Shown here one piece after another: positions 24,604-33,981 of a DNA stretch of 41,751 nt. The notes beneath the pieces are model-generated. The model saw nothing but the letters and a program-made list of their open reading frames with translations. It had not been told where the DNA came from and searched no databases. Both the position numbers and the translations under genes were made by a program. Origin of the DNA: an uncultured Bacteroidota bacterium (GTDB taxonomy: Bacteria; Bacteroidota; Bacteroidia; Bacteroidales; FEN-979); NCBI GenBank assembly GCA_937900965.1, contig CALCGJ010000240.1, positions 1 to 41,751 on the forward strand. Direction: 5' to 3'. The stretch's first letter is position 1, and every line of letters starts with the position of its first letter.

Positions 24604-26591
24604 TCCTGAGGTGGTCGTTCTTGTTTTGGACTGTAATACAATGTATTGCCCGGGTCAAGGATTCTGCCGTAAAAAGCATATCCTCCCAGGTTATTCTCAA
24701 TTTTTAGAAGCAGTTTGTTCCATCCTATTCGAAGATGCACCGGAATGATCGCCTGGTCGGGTTCGGCAACTCTGACCCCAAGATACCGATAGACCTCCTT
24801 ATTGTTGAAAAAAACCTTAGCTCCGTCGTCACTCCCAATCATCAGCAGGGCATCTTTTTCCTGCAAGGAATATACATAAGTGAGCGCATAGGTTACAACA
24901 AGTTCCCTAGGATCTACTTTATCCCAGAGTGAAATATAACCATTCTCCGGAGTTTTTACGTACATCCAGCGAATAGGTTGTCCACCGGCACCACCATATC
25001 TTAAATTAATGTCAATGTTGATCTCCGGAGGGTAGATGGAATCCAATCCCAGTCGCTGTGTTTCAGTGATCCTCGGATTGGGGAACGGACCCAGGATATA
25101 CCAGTCAGGGATAAAAATTCGTTTCGGGATAATATCAATTCCATCAAATCCAATAGAGTAACCTGAAGATATAGGATCTTTGCCCGCAACCTTTATCTGA
25201 AGTTCAATCTTCCCATAAACAGGGAGGATATTAGTAAGGGATATTTTTCCACCTGCCTGAAGGAGAGGCGAATACCCATTAAACTTTCCGATTATCTTTT
25301 GTTGGTGGCAGATCTCGATCTCCCCAAAATCAGCTCCTTTGCTAAAATAGAGATCAATCTGATATCCGGATTCAAACATCCTCTCCAGCTTCATGGTAAT
25401 CACAGAACCGCTGTCGGCATGTATCAACAGATGCTTTCCTGCGCTCCAGTCCGGACCAAGATCCGAAACATCAACCACTTCTGTAGTGATTCCTGTGAGC
25501 GACAAGTGTAAATCCTCAGCTTCAATCAGGTTGTTTGGTGTGATTTGCTTGAGTGGCACGCGGTTGCCGGCTTTAGGAAGAAGGGGAAATGCAAAATGAT
25601 CCTCCAACTGATACCAGTATACTGTGCTGCTGTAATCTGCAATCTCCTGATTATCATGTCCGTGTTCAATTGTAAAGAGTATATGTCGCTTGAACGGAAT
25701 CGGATCCAAGATATTCAGGCGATAGGCGGAGATCCGACCCAGGGAGTCATCCTTCAGGATCAAGCCATGATATGGTCCGGAAAATTCACCTGTGTTGAAA
25801 TACCAGCCACTGGAGAAATAGTCTTCAGTTCCGGTCCCTACGATAGATGGTTTCTTCTCCCCGTCAACATAAACTACTTCGTTTCCTTCAAGGAACGAGA
25901 AATTTCCGTCATAAGACTGCATCTGGAGATTGACACCAACTACATGACCTTGTCCGTCAGCTTTAAGTATAGTATAATTGGAGTCGTAATCTGTCCGGAT
26001 ATCCCTGTTCCAGTATGCATGAAAATATCCTACACTCCGGTCCAGGTAGCCTTCCAGTTTGAAATAGTTTATCTGATAATAAAAGGCATAAACTTCCTGA
26101 TTCGTCTCATTGACAATCTGAATCCTGGCTGATTTTTCAAAAGGCATTGGGAAATAACAGACATATCCACCGCTTGTCATACCAAGGTACTGAGAGATAT
26201 ATTGCCGATATTCAAACCCACACCCGAAGAAATCACCAAAAGGCACGTTGACAGAGGGTTCCGTTTCATCATCCCAGTACATTTTCAGGACCAGTTTCCG
26301 CAGAAAATCAGGATCTCTTGAGTCGACAGTGAACCAAATTCGCGTAATGATCCCAGGGCCTGTCACATTTAGAATTGTAGCCGTGGCACCGGGAGCAATA
26401 GTGATCCTGTCATTATTTTGCCCGGTTGAGTCCGTACTTGCCACCTGGTATTGTTTGGCTGCTTTAGCATAGGGAAGTGAGGCTGGTGACAACAACCTCT
26501 CCAGGTCGGCCCGGTTAGTAGATGGGTCACAACCCGTAAGAGCCAGGGTTAAGAAGCCTGGAATCAGAAAAAATAATCGAAATCCCTTCAT
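24585..26591 (-). CDS. GH172 (DUF2961) glycosidase lipoprotein with CBM- and PA14-like domains
   Basis: GH172 covers alpha-D-fructofuranosidases/difructose dianhydride I enzymes and D-arabinofuranosidases. This 668-residue member has a lipoprotein signal (ALTGC) and the DUF2961 core to about residue 350. Core motifs are GPGIITRIWFTVDSRDP, VPFGDFFGCGF and the catalytic-region motif GTGTEDYFSSGWYF (Glu256). A beta-sandwich beginning EAEDLHL (about 380-500) and a PA14-like C-terminus (DWYILGPFP to WNKLLLKIENN) probably bind sugar. The exact furanoside cannot be told from sequence. It lies 67 nt after the MGH1-like gene, with a weak -7 box (GAACTTTG) in the gap. Confidence 0.88.
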   Translation of the reverse strand: MKGFRLFFLIPGFLTLALTGCDPSTNRADLERLLSPASLPYAKAAKQYQVASTDSTGQNNDRITIAPGATATILNVTGPGIITRIWFTVDSRDPDFLRKLVLKMYWDDETEPSVNVPFGDFFGCGFEYRQYISQYLGMTSGGYVCYFPMPFEKSARIQIVNETNQEVYAFYYQINYFKLEGYLDRSVGYFHAYWNRDIRTDYDSNYTILKADGQGHVVGVNLQMQSYDGNFSFLEGNEVVYVDGEKKPSIVGTGTEDYFSSGWYFNTGEFSGPYHGLILKDDSLGRISAYRLNILDPIPFKRHILFTIEHGHDNQEIADYSSTVYWYQLEDHFAFPLLPKAGNRVPLKQITPNNLIEAEDLHLSLTGITTEVVDVSDLGPDWSAGKHLLIHADSGSVITMKLERMFESGYQIDLYFSKGADFGEIEICHQQKIIGKFNGYSPLLQAGGKISLTNILPVYGKIELQIKVAGKDPISSGYSIGFDGIDIIPKRIFIPDWYILGPFPNPRITETQRLGLDSIYPPEINIDINLRYGGAGGQPIRWMYVKTPENGYISLWDKVDPRELVVTYALTYVYSLQEKDALLMIGSDDGAKVFFNNKEVYRYLGVRVAEPDQAIIPVHLRIGWNKLLLKIENNLGGYAFYGRILDPGNTLYYSPKQERPPQEWLVKK

Positions 26592-26648
26592 GTATTATAA
26601 AACTTTTTTAAAATGCAAAGTTCTAAAAACTTATTACAATATGGCCAA

Positions 26649-26689
26649 ACCCTGATCCCTAATCCCTGATCCCTGATTTCTGATCGCTG
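26649..26689. repeat. Heptad tract (GATCAGG family) at the MGH1-like stop
   Basis: On the minus strand the units read GATCAGA, AATCAGG, GATCAGG, GATTAGG, GATCAGG. They encode the tail DQKSGIRD and supply the TAG stop of the upstream glycosidase gene. Confidence 0.8.
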
Positions 26690-28824
26690 TTTTCTTCAAT
26701 AAGCACCTTCGCCATTATTGCATCCCATATGTAATTTGATGGCGAGTTAAGTGTCTCATTATCGGGGCTATATGATTCCCAAAAATTATGATTCTTTTTC
26801 AATTGCGTTACCACGCAATCAACCATTTTACCAGCCAGTTGATGGGCAAGGGAGTCATAGCCGTAATTTCGCAGACCATCGTAAACCATGTAATCCCAAA
26901 GTAACCACACCGGGCCGTTCCATTTACAACAGTAATCTACGTTCGGACTGTACCACGGATCATCAGCTGCCAGGGTAGGGACCCCATATCTTCGCCAGAA
27001 TTTGGTCGTATCTGAAAGAGTCTTAACAAGTTGGGCTGCACGGTCGGTGGAGGCTGCTTCCGCCCATAAGGCCAGGAAACCGATGATCTCTAGCCTCCTG
27101 AGATCACGAGTCATGAAATACCATCCGTGATCGTCCCGGTTCACCGAATAGTAAAATCCTGTTGAGTCATCCCACATCCTCTCATTTACAAGTTGGGAGG
27201 TTTTTTCAGCTTTCTCTAGCCAAATCCGGGCTTCATCCTGTTTCCCTAGGGTTTTGGCCATTTTAGCCAGAGTGCGTTCCTCCTTAATCACCATCAGTGT
27301 TAAATCCAGGCATTCAAGTTCGTCGGATATATCTTCTTTATCGACATCGAGGTACCGCTCGGCAGATACTTGAAAAACAGCATTATACCAATCTCTTACA
27401 TTTTCAATCAGGCCATATGGCCCCCATTCGAAGGTACCATCTTGGTCAGTATCCCGATTCGCAATAATCCAATTGATATACCTTGTTCCGGAATTGTATG
27501 CATCTTCAAGGAAAGTCTTGTCTTTGCTTACCTGGAAAATCTCCCAGTTGATCCAACTAAAGAAAGGGGCAGAGGTGGTGGCCATTTTTTTATGAGGATA
27601 GTCCTGTAAGCCTCTGGGTCCGTGCCGATAAGCTATCAAGCCATCCTCACGTTGCTGCTCCATGTAGACACGTTGAGACCCTTCCGCTGATTTTGGATCC
27701 ATGTATACATAGGATAGCATGCTGAGAGATTCATGCAGTACCTGGTGACCGTGGCCCCATCCCCAGAGCGGATTCCGGCTGAAAACATAGAAATTATGTG
27801 TTGTCTTTCCGGTAGGAGGGTACATCGATCCCCTCGCCAGGTTGAATGCACCGATGTAAATTAATTTTTCATCACTGGATTTAAACCGGATTCTTGGAAT
27901 CCTGGAGAAGAGGATAAGGTTATCATCAACAAAGCTTCTGAGGTGTATTTCTTTCATCCTCCCGACCTCCTCCTGAAGCAACCCAATATCTTCACTTTGT
28001 GCCTGTATACCACGAATATATCTGAAATTCGTTCGTTCACCTGACCTTAATCTTTTCTTTAACTGAATGGCTGTATAATCAACATAACCAGAATGTAACA
28101 CATTCAATTTATCGCTATGATACGGAGAATAATAGTCCGTTTTAATCTGTGTATAGAAGCCTGCCATGTTACCCATATAACCCCCGTAAGAATCATTTTT
28201 CCGGTTGGTTGTGAAGATATCCCTGACCCGGGTGGGGTATCCATATTCTGGCTTCAGGCTGCTGATCAACCGGTATAGAGATTCGTTGCGGTGCAGGATA
28301 TAACTCTGGTGAAGACTATCATATCCAATAATCTCCAGGGAGTCATTTCCAAGTTCAAGAATTGGATAAGCCACAATTTCATGAGGGATTTCATCAAGAT
28401 TCCTGACCTCCATATCCACCATCGCAACAGCCGAGCTGTAAACGAAAAAGGTTTCCCGCACCCGTATTCCCCTGAACGGCTCATACTCTAATATGGCCAA
28501 ATCAGGGAAAGAGAATATCACAACGGGTTTCTTAAAGTATTCCCCGATACTTCGTATTACCACCTCATCTACCTTCCAGATACAAAACATCGATCCTGAC
28601 TGATCAGAAGAGTAAGTAACAGGCAGATTATCAGAGTAATAGTCTATTTTGTACGCATTATCGCCATATAGTTTAGAGCGTTTCATGGCAGCAGCATATG
28701 TTGTATAAAGAGGATCATCTCCTGTTGCATCTAACCTGAGATAATCTTCAACAGGCTTGAGGTTCTGGGAATTGAGAACCCATGGAAATGCAACACACAG
28801 GATGATCATTATTCTTAAAATCAT
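26659..28824 (-). CDS. Six-hairpin glycosidase, MGH1-like (GH63 clan)
   Basis: A secreted (alpha/alpha)6-barrel glycosidase of 721 residues; the ATG at 28824 gives a signal peptide (MILRIMIILCVAFPWVLNSQ). An N-terminal beta-domain (to about 300) precedes the barrel. Barrel motifs resemble mannosylglycerate-hydrolase-like GH63 proteins: FEWGPYGLIENVRDWYNAVF near 465, RRYGVPTLAADDPWYS near 615, KWNGPVWLLWDYMVYDGLRNYG and FWESYSPDNETLNSPSNYIWDA. Substrate is unknown; glucosides or mannosides are most likely. The last eight residues (DQKSGIRD) and the stop codon come from a heptad tract. A TATCTTTA box lies 19 nt upstream, so the gene may have its own promoter inside the cluster. Confidence 0.75.
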   Translation of the reverse strand: MILRIMIILCVAFPWVLNSQNLKPVEDYLRLDATGDDPLYTTYAAAMKRSKLYGDNAYKIDYYSDNLPVTYSSDQSGSMFCIWKVDEVVIRSIGEYFKKPVVIFSFPDLAILEYEPFRGIRVRETFFVYSSAVAMVDMEVRNLDEIPHEIVAYPILELGNDSLEIIGYDSLHQSYILHRNESLYRLISSLKPEYGYPTRVRDIFTTNRKNDSYGGYMGNMAGFYTQIKTDYYSPYHSDKLNVLHSGYVDYTAIQLKKRLRSGERTNFRYIRGIQAQSEDIGLLQEEVGRMKEIHLRSFVDDNLILFSRIPRIRFKSSDEKLIYIGAFNLARGSMYPPTGKTTHNFYVFSRNPLWGWGHGHQVLHESLSMLSYVYMDPKSAEGSQRVYMEQQREDGLIAYRHGPRGLQDYPHKKMATTSAPFFSWINWEIFQVSKDKTFLEDAYNSGTRYINWIIANRDTDQDGTFEWGPYGLIENVRDWYNAVFQVSAERYLDVDKEDISDELECLDLTLMVIKEERTLAKMAKTLGKQDEARIWLEKAEKTSQLVNERMWDDSTGFYYSVNRDDHGWYFMTRDLRRLEIIGFLALWAEAASTDRAAQLVKTLSDTTKFWRRYGVPTLAADDPWYSPNVDYCCKWNGPVWLLWDYMVYDGLRNYGYDSLAHQLAGKMVDCVVTQLKKNHNFWESYSPDNETLNSPSNYIWDAIMAKVLIEENSDQKSGIRD

Positions 28825-28887
28825 GGAACAGGGTTTCGTGGTGTAAAGATACAGCATCTCGAGCTATCCAGTTTCGGAATCATCTTA

Positions 28888-30456
28888 TTACTCCCAACCC
28901 CTCAGATAATAGGGAATAATTGTCACCTCCTTGTTTGATGTCAGATAACGAGGTAGTTGTTCCCCATGTTTAGGAAATATTGCAACCCTCCTCCCAGCAG
29001 CGATCAGTTCAACGATTTGGTTTTCGGTAGGGATAAGGGAATAGGCTGGTAAGCCGGAATAGAACATACACTCCACATAGTGTCGGCCTTTTACATTGAA
29101 TACCACGGAGTTAGCAGGTAGTCTTTCAGAGAGATCAAGAAAAACTGCCTTATTATGCTGAAGATTGGTCAACAGGTCGTTTCGCCGTTGTTCGTTTGTA
29201 TGTAATGTAATGACAGTTGGAATCTTAAGATTAGAATAACCTATGAACATTATAAGAACAAATATTCCACCTGAAATAAAGAACCGTGGGCTTTTGATGG
29301 TGGAAAAAGCGGAGATACTAAAATCAATCAAACATCCCAAAGCCAGGTATATGGGAAGAGATACAACCCAGGGTAGGCTCGGCATCTTGGTTTTCGCTAA
29401 CGAAAAAAACAGATAAACCACTAATATCATAAATATCAAGGATATAGAAAGTGATTTTGGAGTTACCCTACGATATAAAATCCAACATGCCGGAATAATG
29501 ATAAAGGGTACTGCGGATCCGTATAAAAGAGAAATATTATTCAGATGAAACCAGAAATTTCCAATATGACCATCAAGTGGCTTGGTAAAATGAGCTGTAT
29601 ATAAACTCAGGGTGGATATGGCTTCACCTGGATATTTCAGTATGATAAACAGATACCACGAAAAAGCAATTGCAATTGCGAGTAGGGCGGATATAATGAA
29701 CCTCTGAATTTCTTTCCTTCCACGACCACGTGAAAATACAATATAAACAGCCCATCCTAAGTAAACCAACAGACCTACCAGCCATTTAACCAGGATGGCA
29801 ACTCCGCTGAAAATGCCAATCAACACGATCCATCGTTGTTTCCCTGACCGGATATATTCCAGCCAGGCCCAGATACTTGCCGAAACCCAGACCAGGAAGG
29901 CAATATCATTGTGCTCGAGTTCTTGCCTGCCCGAAATAATCTCAACCATATAAAAGGCAGTTGCAATCAAAAAAGCGGCATAATACCCGGTCCCTTCAGA
30001 GATGAACAGTTTCCCGGCTCTGTATGCAAGTAATACCAGAATAGAGCCTGCTATAGCACTCGGAATCCGTAAAGTAAACTCACTGACGCCAAAGATTTTG
30101 AAAAAAGCAGCTGCAGGCCAGAGGAAAAACGGCTGTTTATTCAGCCATATATGTGCACGGTCCCATCTGTCGTATGGAATATCCATGACAGGATCAGCAT
30201 AAAGCATTGGTTTGAATGGGTTATTCATAAGATTTTTTGCAACTAAAGCATGAAATCTCTCATCCCACAAATTCAGAAACGGGTCCAGCAATGCTGCAAA
30301 TATAAATATGGCCAATGAACCGACTATCAGGAACATAAGGCTCAGTTTGGATTTATTAGACAGGTGAAAGTATAGGCTGATCGCAATGAAGAGACTACCT
30401 GTCATCAGGAATACAGTCTGCAGGCTAGTTAGATCCTGTTGAAAAAAGGATATCAT
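28888..30456 (-). CDS. GT39/ArnT-like membrane glycosyltransferase
   Basis: An integral membrane glycosyltransferase of the protein mannosyltransferase/ArnT group that uses polyprenyl-phosphate sugars. The 522 residues include about eleven membrane helices. The catalytic loop after the first group of helices has WDERFHALVAKNL (near residue 64), followed by DRWDRAHIWLNKQPFFLWPAAAFFKIFGVSEFTLRIPSAIAG, the classic GT39 pattern. The acceptor may be a protein, lipid A or another envelope glycan. It lies 12 nt after the six-hairpin gene, so a transferase is co-transcribed with glycosidases, unusual for a purely degradative cluster. Confidence 0.92.
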   Translation of the reverse strand: MISFFQQDLTSLQTVFLMTGSLFIAISLYFHLSNKSKLSLMFLIVGSLAIFIFAALLDPFLNLWDERFHALVAKNLMNNPFKPMLYADPVMDIPYDRWDRAHIWLNKQPFFLWPAAAFFKIFGVSEFTLRIPSAIAGSILVLLAYRAGKLFISEGTGYYAAFLIATAFYMVEIISGRQELEHNDIAFLVWVSASIWAWLEYIRSGKQRWIVLIGIFSGVAILVKWLVGLLVYLGWAVYIVFSRGRGRKEIQRFIISALLAIAIAFSWYLFIILKYPGEAISTLSLYTAHFTKPLDGHIGNFWFHLNNISLLYGSAVPFIIIPACWILYRRVTPKSLSISLIFMILVVYLFFSLAKTKMPSLPWVVSLPIYLALGCLIDFSISAFSTIKSPRFFISGGIFVLIMFIGYSNLKIPTVITLHTNEQRRNDLLTNLQHNKAVFLDLSERLPANSVVFNVKGRHYVECMFYSGLPAYSLIPTENQIVELIAAGRRVAIFPKHGEQLPRYLTSNKEVTIIPYYLRGWE

Positions 30457-30468
30457 TTCTAAAGAAAG

Positions 30469-33400
30469 TTAGTTATGAAATATCAAAGTCAACTCTTTCC
30501 GTGAATATTTTTCATTTGCTACGGCAAAATCAACTAAAATCTTAGTTATACAGCCATTTCTGCCGATGATATGTGCATCCGGAGTGGCCTCAATAACTGG
30601 GTTATAGCTCCAAACCGAAAGTGTGTCAGAACTCCCAGCCATACCTTCAAGGTTAATGATGTATTGATTTCCTCTCAGGGTAGCATCAATAATCCTCATC
30701 CCTTCAGCCTGGTCTCCGGGAGCCGGGTAGGGGATAAGAGGAAGAACTGAGATCCCACCTGCAACTTCCACCTCAATTGTGGCAATCCCGGTAATTATAA
30801 AGCTCATATGCAGTGAGATAAACCTGGAAGTTGTAAAGGTAGCGAAGGGATATGCTTCGCCATTCAGTAAAATCCTGGTTATTTTGGTTCCCGGAAAAAG
30901 AGCCGGCATGAAATTTATGGTAACAGCCTGGTTTCCTGTCTTTTCAAAGTGCCATGTAAATGCAGATGAATCCCGTTTATATGCCAGGTCCACAAACTGA
31001 TTTCCCAGCCGGATTCTTTCCACAGTGAGCCAATCCCAATCTGCAGGCAGTCGAGGAGAGATGTATAACGTGTTATTGGGAGCATCTGCTTCAATACCAA
31101 GCATCCCTTCTATGGCCGGCTGCAAAACCATAGTCTCACTCCAACACTGGTGTGGACAAACCCCTGAAGGCTGATACTCAGCGCCATTCAGCACCTCTTC
31201 CACAAATCCCAACCCCCAGTTGCGGTAAACATTCAGATTGTTCATGATATGGGTAAAACCCTGGGTATAATTCCCGTATTCGTATTCTGCCAACGCTGTC
31301 CACCCGGTGAAAAGGGGCCAGACACTTCCGTAATGGTATCCGGTTGGCTTAAACATCGGGTTGTCTTCCCCAATAATGCGGGTACCCCAATTTGTTGAAA
31401 AAGCGTTAGAAGCGTATTTATCAAGCAGATTACGCATCTTATATTTGTCTGTAATGCCAAAGTATGCAGGAACAGTTGGAAGGATGGTTTGATCAGTACG
31501 TTGGGATCCATCTTTATTCCTGCCAAAGGAATAAAACTGTTCATAACCGTTCCAGAATTTCTCATCGATCAGGTCTCTCACAATTTTTGCCTCCTGTATA
31601 TAAAGCTCTTCAGAAGGATCGTTAACGACCTGTGCCATGGTAGCGGCCCCTTCCAAAGCAGCTACCCAACAGCCTGTCAGGTAAAAAGAGGAGTGAGATC
31701 CAAAAAGTTGCCCTCCTTCCACCCAGCCATGACCTACATTGGTGTTTTCGATCAGGTGATCCTTATCCGTATCAGTTGAAAAACAGAATGTTATTGCCTT
31801 TTTTATTCCAGACCAATTCTCCTGAATAAACGATGTATCCCCTGAATGGAGGAGATATCTTCCAGCAAGGATGATGAAAAGGGGTGTGGCATCAGATGCA
31901 TCATAATGGATGACACCTGAAGTTGTGGCTTCATGAAAGATCTTCCCGCTGAGGTCCTGGTACTTTAAATAGAATTCCAGATTTTTCTTAACCTTATCAA
32001 AGTCGCCGATATCTAACAAAGCAAATCCACTCCATTGACCATCACGGCCAAAATACCATGCGTAACCAGGTCTGCCATTTACCTTCTGGGCTCCATCCCA
32101 GCCACTGCGGGTGGTTCCGTAGCCTGCAACAAGACCGGACCCCATTCCCGGAGTGGTAACAAAGAACCTGTCGGTTCCAATCAATGCCCATCTATACCCT
32201 GCATTAAAATTACTATCAGGAGAGGTGATCATCAGGTTATTAGCAAAAACCTCCTCCGCATGCTTCTGTGATCTCTGAAAAATATCCATCGGGTTAAGGA
32301 TCGCCTCGTCAAAAATTGCTGTCGTCTCTTTCAATCCTTCAGCACTTGAAGCAAAAACAAAATCCAGAGATTCTCCGCCGTTCATTGAATAATGCACCTG
32401 GGCATCCGCCAGTAAATCTCCCCCTTTTTTGGATATGGCCCTGTACGGTATTTTGTTCCCGCCTGCCATAACTGCAAAATCACCTGATTTGTTCATAAAA
32501 TAAAATGCCTGATATGAATGGTCCCAACCATGACAAAGAGACACAGTAGTAGCTGCCGGATAAGGCCACATTATCCGTAAATTAGTCATGAAATGGATTG
32601 ATAAAACTGCTGGTTCTGCACCATCCCATGTATAATGAACAACACCAACAGGTTTTGTGGGATGGGCTGCGACAACTTCTGTAAGTAAACCTGAATAAAG
32701 ATGATAATAACGGATAAAGCAATCGGGACGGATCTCTATTTCCGGACTCAGCCTGCTTAACCATATCGTATTTTCAGATGACGGATTGGTTCCAATGTGA
32801 CCTGAATTGTCAGGACCATTGATAGTTATACTTACACTATAGTCACGCAATGACATGAACGGATGGGTCCATACCTCCTCAATCCCACCATTTTCAGCTC
32901 CCATGATCAGGATCCCTTCACCCGCTGCTTCACAATAGTTATTGGTGGCAGTTCTGGGTGAGAAAGCAACCTTAGGTGGTTTTAGGTCCCAGGTAACAGC
33001 TTTAGGAATTACTTTGAGCTTTGCACCCCGGATATCGGTTTTAGCCCGACACTGAACAACGGTGTCAGGGGAGTAGTCCCAATAGAAACGAGGCCCTGCT
33101 TCCAGTTTACCGGCAAGATAATCCAGGGCATTTTTTGAAAAGGTTTCCAGATGCAGCCGGTTTTCATTCGGTTGGGAGAATAGAGTATATGCTCCAACTC
33201 CAAGCAGTTTACCCTTGCCAACATCATATTCAACAACCATCTTCGAATCTTCCCTGAAGAAGATGTAATCCCAGTCAATCGCAACTACCTTTCCTTTTTC
33301 AGGAACTGTATCTCCAAAGAAGCCGTTGACCCGGAGTGTAAGATCCTTGATCGGCTTATAGATGTATGCTCCCCCATATATGCCCGTGAAAACAGGATGC

Positions 33401-33981
33401 TCCCGGAAGGCATGGAAACCCAGTTTTCGTCCATATCCCTCATCAACTGATGATTTCTGCCTCACTGATGGGATTGTAGTTTCTATCCCGAGCAGATTGA
33501 TATACCTAAAGGCATCAAGTGTAAGCAGTATTTTACCCCCCTTTTCAAGATATTCACGAAGCAGTTTAATTACCTTACCATCAGACTCATCCGTTGTGAA
33601 GTTTGAAGTATCCGACCTGTGAAACCAAACTACTGCAGCATCCTGTAACTGCTTTGGATGCCTCTTAAGTTCATGAAACGTACTGTATTTCAACGAATAA
33701 CCTTCTAATTCCCGAATAAAATCCATTGCAGCCAGAAGCTCTGGATCTGAAGAGATCAAAGGCTCTTGTCCTACCATTAATATAAAAGTGGCATCATCAT
33801 TTTCCCTACCCTCCGCCTTCGTCCCTCGTCTTTCTTCCCTCGTCTCTCGTCCTTCATCCTTCATAATTTGAATACTGTGTCGTCTTGCGTCCTTGCCTTT
33901 AATTCCCTGTGATATAGCAGAATAGCCACTAAAAAATAACAGCGCGAATAGCAGGGTGTGTAGTTTCCAGTTCAAGATCAT
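30469..33981 (-). CDS. Large six-hairpin glycosidase (amylo-1,6-glucosidase-like) with N-terminal amidotransferase-like domain
   Basis: A secreted 1170-residue protein. Order: signal peptide (to about 25), a repeat-encoded charged segment (28-61), an alpha/beta domain resembling the ThuA/GATase1-like fold (about 62-310, with EYLEKGGKILLTLDAF), a beta-sandwich (about 330-600), and an (alpha/alpha)6 barrel (about 610-1010). The barrel has WYFGRDGQWSGFALLD, HYDASDATPLFIILAGRYLL, GWVEGGQLFGSHSSFYLTGCWVAALEG and CWSETMVLQPAIEGMLG, reminiscent of glycogen-debranching GH133-type domains. The substrate is unknown. It overlaps the HAD gene by 4 nt (ATGA), a coupled pair. Confidence 0.75.
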   Translation of the reverse strand: MILNWKLHTLLFALLFFSGYSAISQGIKGKDARRHSIQIMKDEGRETREERRGTKAEGRENDDATFILMVGQEPLISSDPELLAAMDFIRELEGYSLKYSTFHELKRHPKQLQDAAVVWFHRSDTSNFTTDESDGKVIKLLREYLEKGGKILLTLDAFRYINLLGIETTIPSVRQKSSVDEGYGRKLGFHAFREHPVFTGIYGGAYIYKPIKDLTLRVNGFFGDTVPEKGKVVAIDWDYIFFREDSKMVVEYDVGKGKLLGVGAYTLFSQPNENRLHLETFSKNALDYLAGKLEAGPRFYWDYSPDTVVQCRAKTDIRGAKLKVIPKAVTWDLKPPKVAFSPRTATNNYCEAAGEGILIMGAENGGIEEVWTHPFMSLRDYSVSITINGPDNSGHIGTNPSSENTIWLSRLSPEIEIRPDCFIRYYHLYSGLLTEVVAAHPTKPVGVVHYTWDGAEPAVLSIHFMTNLRIMWPYPAATTVSLCHGWDHSYQAFYFMNKSGDFAVMAGGNKIPYRAISKKGGDLLADAQVHYSMNGGESLDFVFASSAEGLKETTAIFDEAILNPMDIFQRSQKHAEEVFANNLMITSPDSNFNAGYRWALIGTDRFFVTTPGMGSGLVAGYGTTRSGWDGAQKVNGRPGYAWYFGRDGQWSGFALLDIGDFDKVKKNLEFYLKYQDLSGKIFHEATTSGVIHYDASDATPLFIILAGRYLLHSGDTSFIQENWSGIKKAITFCFSTDTDKDHLIENTNVGHGWVEGGQLFGSHSSFYLTGCWVAALEGAATMAQVVNDPSEELYIQEAKIVRDLIDEKFWNGYEQFYSFGRNKDGSQRTDQTILPTVPAYFGITDKYKMRNLLDKYASNAFSTNWGTRIIGEDNPMFKPTGYHYGSVWPLFTGWTALAEYEYGNYTQGFTHIMNNLNVYRNWGLGFVEEVLNGAEYQPSGVCPHQCWSETMVLQPAIEGMLGIEADAPNNTLYISPRLPADWDWLTVERIRLGNQFVDLAYKRDSSAFTWHFEKTGNQAVTINFMPALFPGTKITRILLNGEAYPFATFTTSRFISLHMSFIITGIATIEVEVAGGISVLPLIPYPAPGDQAEGMRIIDATLRGNQYIINLEGMAGSSDTLSVWSYNPVIEATPDAHIIGRNGCITKILVDFAVANEKYSRKELTLIFHN
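33802..33898. repeat. Heptad tract (CCCTCGT family) inside the six-hairpin gene
   Basis: The units CCTTCGT, CCCTCGT, CTTTCTT, CCCTCGT, CTCTCGT, CCTTCAT, CCTTCAT are 7 bp each. On the coding strand they give a charged segment of about 30 residues rich in Arg, Glu and Lys just after the signal peptide. The frame stays open. Confidence 0.8.

Noticed and set aside
25545-26132. 195-residue open frame opposite GH172
   Set aside because: Antisense to the GH172 catalytic core, no recognisable domain.
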